64,000 bases of DNA from the NCBI RefSeq assembly GCF_933775445.1, contig NC_065872.1, forward strand, positions 9,920,001-9,984,000. The letters run 5' to 3'. Within the stretch, counting starts at the first letter, position 1; every line of letters begins with the position of its first letter. This DNA comes from Argentina anserina. Taxonomy: Eukaryota; Streptophyta; Magnoliopsida; Rosales; Rosaceae. The notes beneath the pieces are model-generated. The model did no database searches and was not told the DNA's origin. It was given only the letters and a program-made list of their open reading frames with translations. Positions 61,015 through 64,000 of this stretch are shown piece by piece. Both the position numbers and the translations under genes were made by a program.

Positions 61015-61044
61015 TAATTAACAATTAATTAAAAAGTCATCAAC
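61015..61044. mobile_element. displaced tail of the foldback MITE right arm
   Basis: Begins with the second copy of the target-site duplication taatt and ends gtcatcaac, which pairs with gttgatgac at 51785-51793. Joining it to 52103 restores the inverted repeat. Confidence 0.65.
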
Positions 61045-64000
61045 AATATAATCACTCGTTTTAAAAGCCCCCTAGTATTTATGCATCCTTTGAAAAACCC
61101 TTGAACCCTTCATCATTAGCTATCACTTTAAGAAGTCACACTGAACCAATACCTTAAGGCACTCGATCGCATTATTACTCAAGCTCTAATGCACGGCCCT
61201 CTCTAGTGTATCAAAATCCATCATCAATCAGACTGTGACTCTTTATCAACAAGCCACATGGCCTTTATCAAATCACATTAATTTGCTATAGACTTATAGT
61301 GTGAGTAGAGTCAATCCAGACCCCACTTCACCATCATAGCATGCATTATATATATGATCATATCGTCTAACTCGCATTATCGATATATATGTAGCTAGAT
61401 ATATCTGCTGATACATACGTACTGATATATCTAATGAATAAAAGCTTACCACTACATACAGCATTGCTCATATGTACCCAGGCAAGCATGAAGCATGCTC
61501 CTCCAAAAACAGCAGCAGCAGCACAACCCCATATCATCTAGTATATCAAAAAACGGAAAGGAAAAAAGAAACTATGCATGCACCAATTATGAGATTATCT
61601 GTCTATCCTATTTCTATAGAAACCTTATGTATTGTAGCCTTGTAGGACCATATATGGCCTTAACTTTGTGCCCTCTGTTTGGCCGGCAAGTTCAATCGAT
61701 CCAACCGTGTTTTGCTCCTTACTGGCACCCACCTAGGTCAATATGGCATTGCTTCATCAACCCCAAGTGTCTCCTGCTGGATTAAAATATGGTTTTTCTT
61801 ATCAATATATCTCTTATTTCCTAATTACTATACATATAGAAGCATCTGCCATCATAAGATGAAGTATAATTCTCTTTAAATAACTTCTTCACTGTGCATG
61901 TTGACATGGTTTGTGGTTAGAAATCTGCATTCTTTTGATGCTTGTCTTAATTTTCACCACACTTTTGCTTAAGTTTAAACATTTTAAAAGAAAAAAAGGG
62001 GTATTAATCAGTATATAGCTCATTGTTGAACCCCAAACTATCTAACAGTGTAAAAGTTTACCATGCGGCATCAACCATCATAGATACAATGAAAGACAGG
62101 CAATAGCAAGATTTACATCCTCTATAATATGAGGATCATGAACCTCTAGATCATGGACTCGATCATGTAAAACAACTTGGATCGATAAACATGAATTACA
62201 GCCCTACAATTTTCTTTTCTCAATTTCTATTCGGTTGATCGATCGAGGACTTTCTTTCACCATAACTTATTTTTGCTGTGTAAGATATATAATTCATATA
62301 ATTGTCATATGATTTGAAGCTAGAACGTACTCCGTTGCGTGGAGGTGACATGAGTCTCAATGCTTTCTTGACAACCTTTCAACGCAAGCACGAAGGCTAT
62401 GTGGGAAAAGCCTCAACTAACAAGTCTTAAGCTTGGTGAATAGAGTTCCAGTGGGGCAAGCCAAAGCCTCTTTTGGCTTTTGCTTTAACAAAAGTCGGTG
62501 CGTTTGTTGGATACGCTCCATCTAAAAGACTAAAATCTATACAAGTACACATCGATCATATTCCTATAGTTTTATCCCTTCAACTATTCCTTCAACAATT
62601 TGGATCCAAATCGCAAAGATCTCACATCAAAATACAACATTATACTCTTTTTAATCTAATCACGAGTACGTTATACACTAGGGTATTCGACCTAATTTGT
62701 CAATAGTATGAGATATTAATCTTATAATTCGCTTTTGTGAGTCAGCTAGGGTACTTGCAGCACTATAATTTTACCACCATAGAGGATGACACTAGAACAG
62801 TTTCAACTTTTCAAATCTTCTTTCTGTATAGAACTACTGCTGATGCATGATGATACTGACTAATCACATTTTTTTTTTAGTACGACAGATTCATGAATAC
62901 TTCTTATATCCAAAATTCAAGTTGCTATCAAAAATTTGCTTTTTCCTTTTCTTTCTGTTGGCTAGTGAAAATTGAAAATGGCACGGAGAACTTGTTGCAG
63001 AAGCTCAAAAGCACAATTGGCAGCTAGTCTCAAGTCTCAACTGTTACTTATATATTAAGGAACCATCAATGATATATGAACCAGGAACGAGGATAAAGCA
63101 CAGCAAGCTCCATCACATCTTTTACCAATACTATCATTCAACGTATCTCAATCAGATATCAGTCATTTTTTTAAAATAATTTCTTACTAATTAAAATTCG
63201 CTAGCTAGTCAAGGAAAATAAGAAGACGTACTATATCGTCCAGAACCAAATACAGATTAAGCGGACTTCATTAATTAACCTATCGATTATATAGGTTAGA
63301 ATATGACAGCAAAATTTACTCAACATATCGATCAGAATTCCTTTCAATATATGAATATGATCAAGTAACAATCGAAGCTTAAAATGATTATATATATATA
63401 TATGTGTATATTGAAAAGGTTATAATGATTATCTATATTATAATAAAGTAAACTGGCTTTTTCAATCAAAACATGTGTGAAAATACATGAACACTCTTCC
63501 ACCATATATTATTTTAAAATAAGATTATATAATTCAGGAACAAGAAGAGAAAAGGTAAAATGAGAATATAAAAAAAAAACTCTCTCTGTAAATAACTTTC
63601 CTTATATAACTGTCAACTCCATTTGTACACACACGTAGTGAGTGGTGGTTAATAGTATAATATATGTAGTAACAATTAAATCACTTAAATGTTAAATGCA
63701 TGTGATTTTACTTCATTGACTAATTTTTTGCACGATTAATTGTTAATTGTAGAAAACTGAAGAACCAATTATGTTCAGAATATTATTAATTTGAGCTTGA
63801 ACAATATATCCAGTCAAGCAATGAATAAACTCATAAACTGTCAACGGTTGACAGGTCAAAATGGTACTAACACATTTGATTGAGATGAGTTAACCGAGCT
63901 AGCATACAAACTGAGTAATTCTATTTCTTAAATCACCGATCAAACTAGGGTTTAAAATAAGACCATGTGATGATGTGAACACTCAACCTAACGCGATGGA
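61045..64000. other. AT-rich DNA, nothing recognised
   Basis: No protein family, RNA gene or repeat partner was found. Short readings such as 61495-61785 and 62473-62706 look random. A short TA run lies at 63390-63402. Confidence 0.4.

Noticed and set aside
61045..64000. possible gene in the last 3 kb
   Set aside because: Only short AT-rich readings without motifs, and no exon pairs with convincing splice sites.

Overview
This is a stretch of nuclear genomic DNA from a flowering plant, most likely a eudicot. The evidence is AT-rich DNA, genes with many introns and GT-AG splice sites, a plastid-targeted enzyme, and a dense layer of plant-type transposable elements. A rosid such as a member of the Rosaceae is a guess only. 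There are no bacterial operons, rRNA genes or CRISPR arrays. Two intact-looking protein genes are present, both on the minus strand and adjacent: a plastid branched-chain amino-acid aminotransferase (8196-12844, ten exons) and a CRWN4/NMCP-type nuclear lamina coiled-coil protein (14599-19822, eight exons). Upstream of them in window order lies a partial, frameshifted KXD1-like gene (6336-7413).

Region 1-5 kb is the 3' end and LTR of a Copia element running in from outside the window, then LINE-like non-coding DNA with a poly(A) end, then a foldback MITE (4923-5326). Region 5-20 kb is the gene island. Region 20-33 kb is a transposon nest: two diverged inverted arms that look like long Mutator (MULE) termini bracket a 0.8 kb MITE with an internal minisatellite and a complete but decayed 9.1 kb Sirevirus-type Copia element (22679-31754, TSD AAATG) with an extra ORF after pol. 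A 5'-truncated LINE follows (32776-33700).

Region 34-39.3 kb is a dead serine carboxypeptidase gene of the S28 (prolyl carboxypeptidase) family. All three catalytic-residue motifs can still be read, but it has a stop codon, a deletion in exon 1, a duplicated and interrupted exon 5, an apparently lost splice acceptor, a TRIM in its last intron and a 1.5 kb LTR-like insertion in its first exon. Region 39.3-43.5 kb is a LINE ORF1 (DUF4283) relic split by a 2.6 kb chromovirus-like LTR. Region 43.9-47.0 kb is a CACTA-type element without transposase.

Region 48.9-50.5 kb holds a hAT-type MITE with a perfect 8 bp TSD and a second copy of the minisatellite MITE. Region 51.8-61.0 kb is a Russian-doll structure: a foldback MITE whose right arm is split by an 8.9 kb minus-strand Copia element (TSD TAATT), which itself contains a 1.8 kb LTR-like repeat, the inverted partner of the copy that broke the S28 gene. 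The last 3 kb show nothing recognisable.

I found no coordinated multi-gene system. The notable content is structural: nested insertions with reconstructable order, gene decay with readable lesions, a relic duplicated terminal exon inside the aminotransferase gene, and a tiny palindrome-bearing insertion. All splice sites and boundaries were read by eye.
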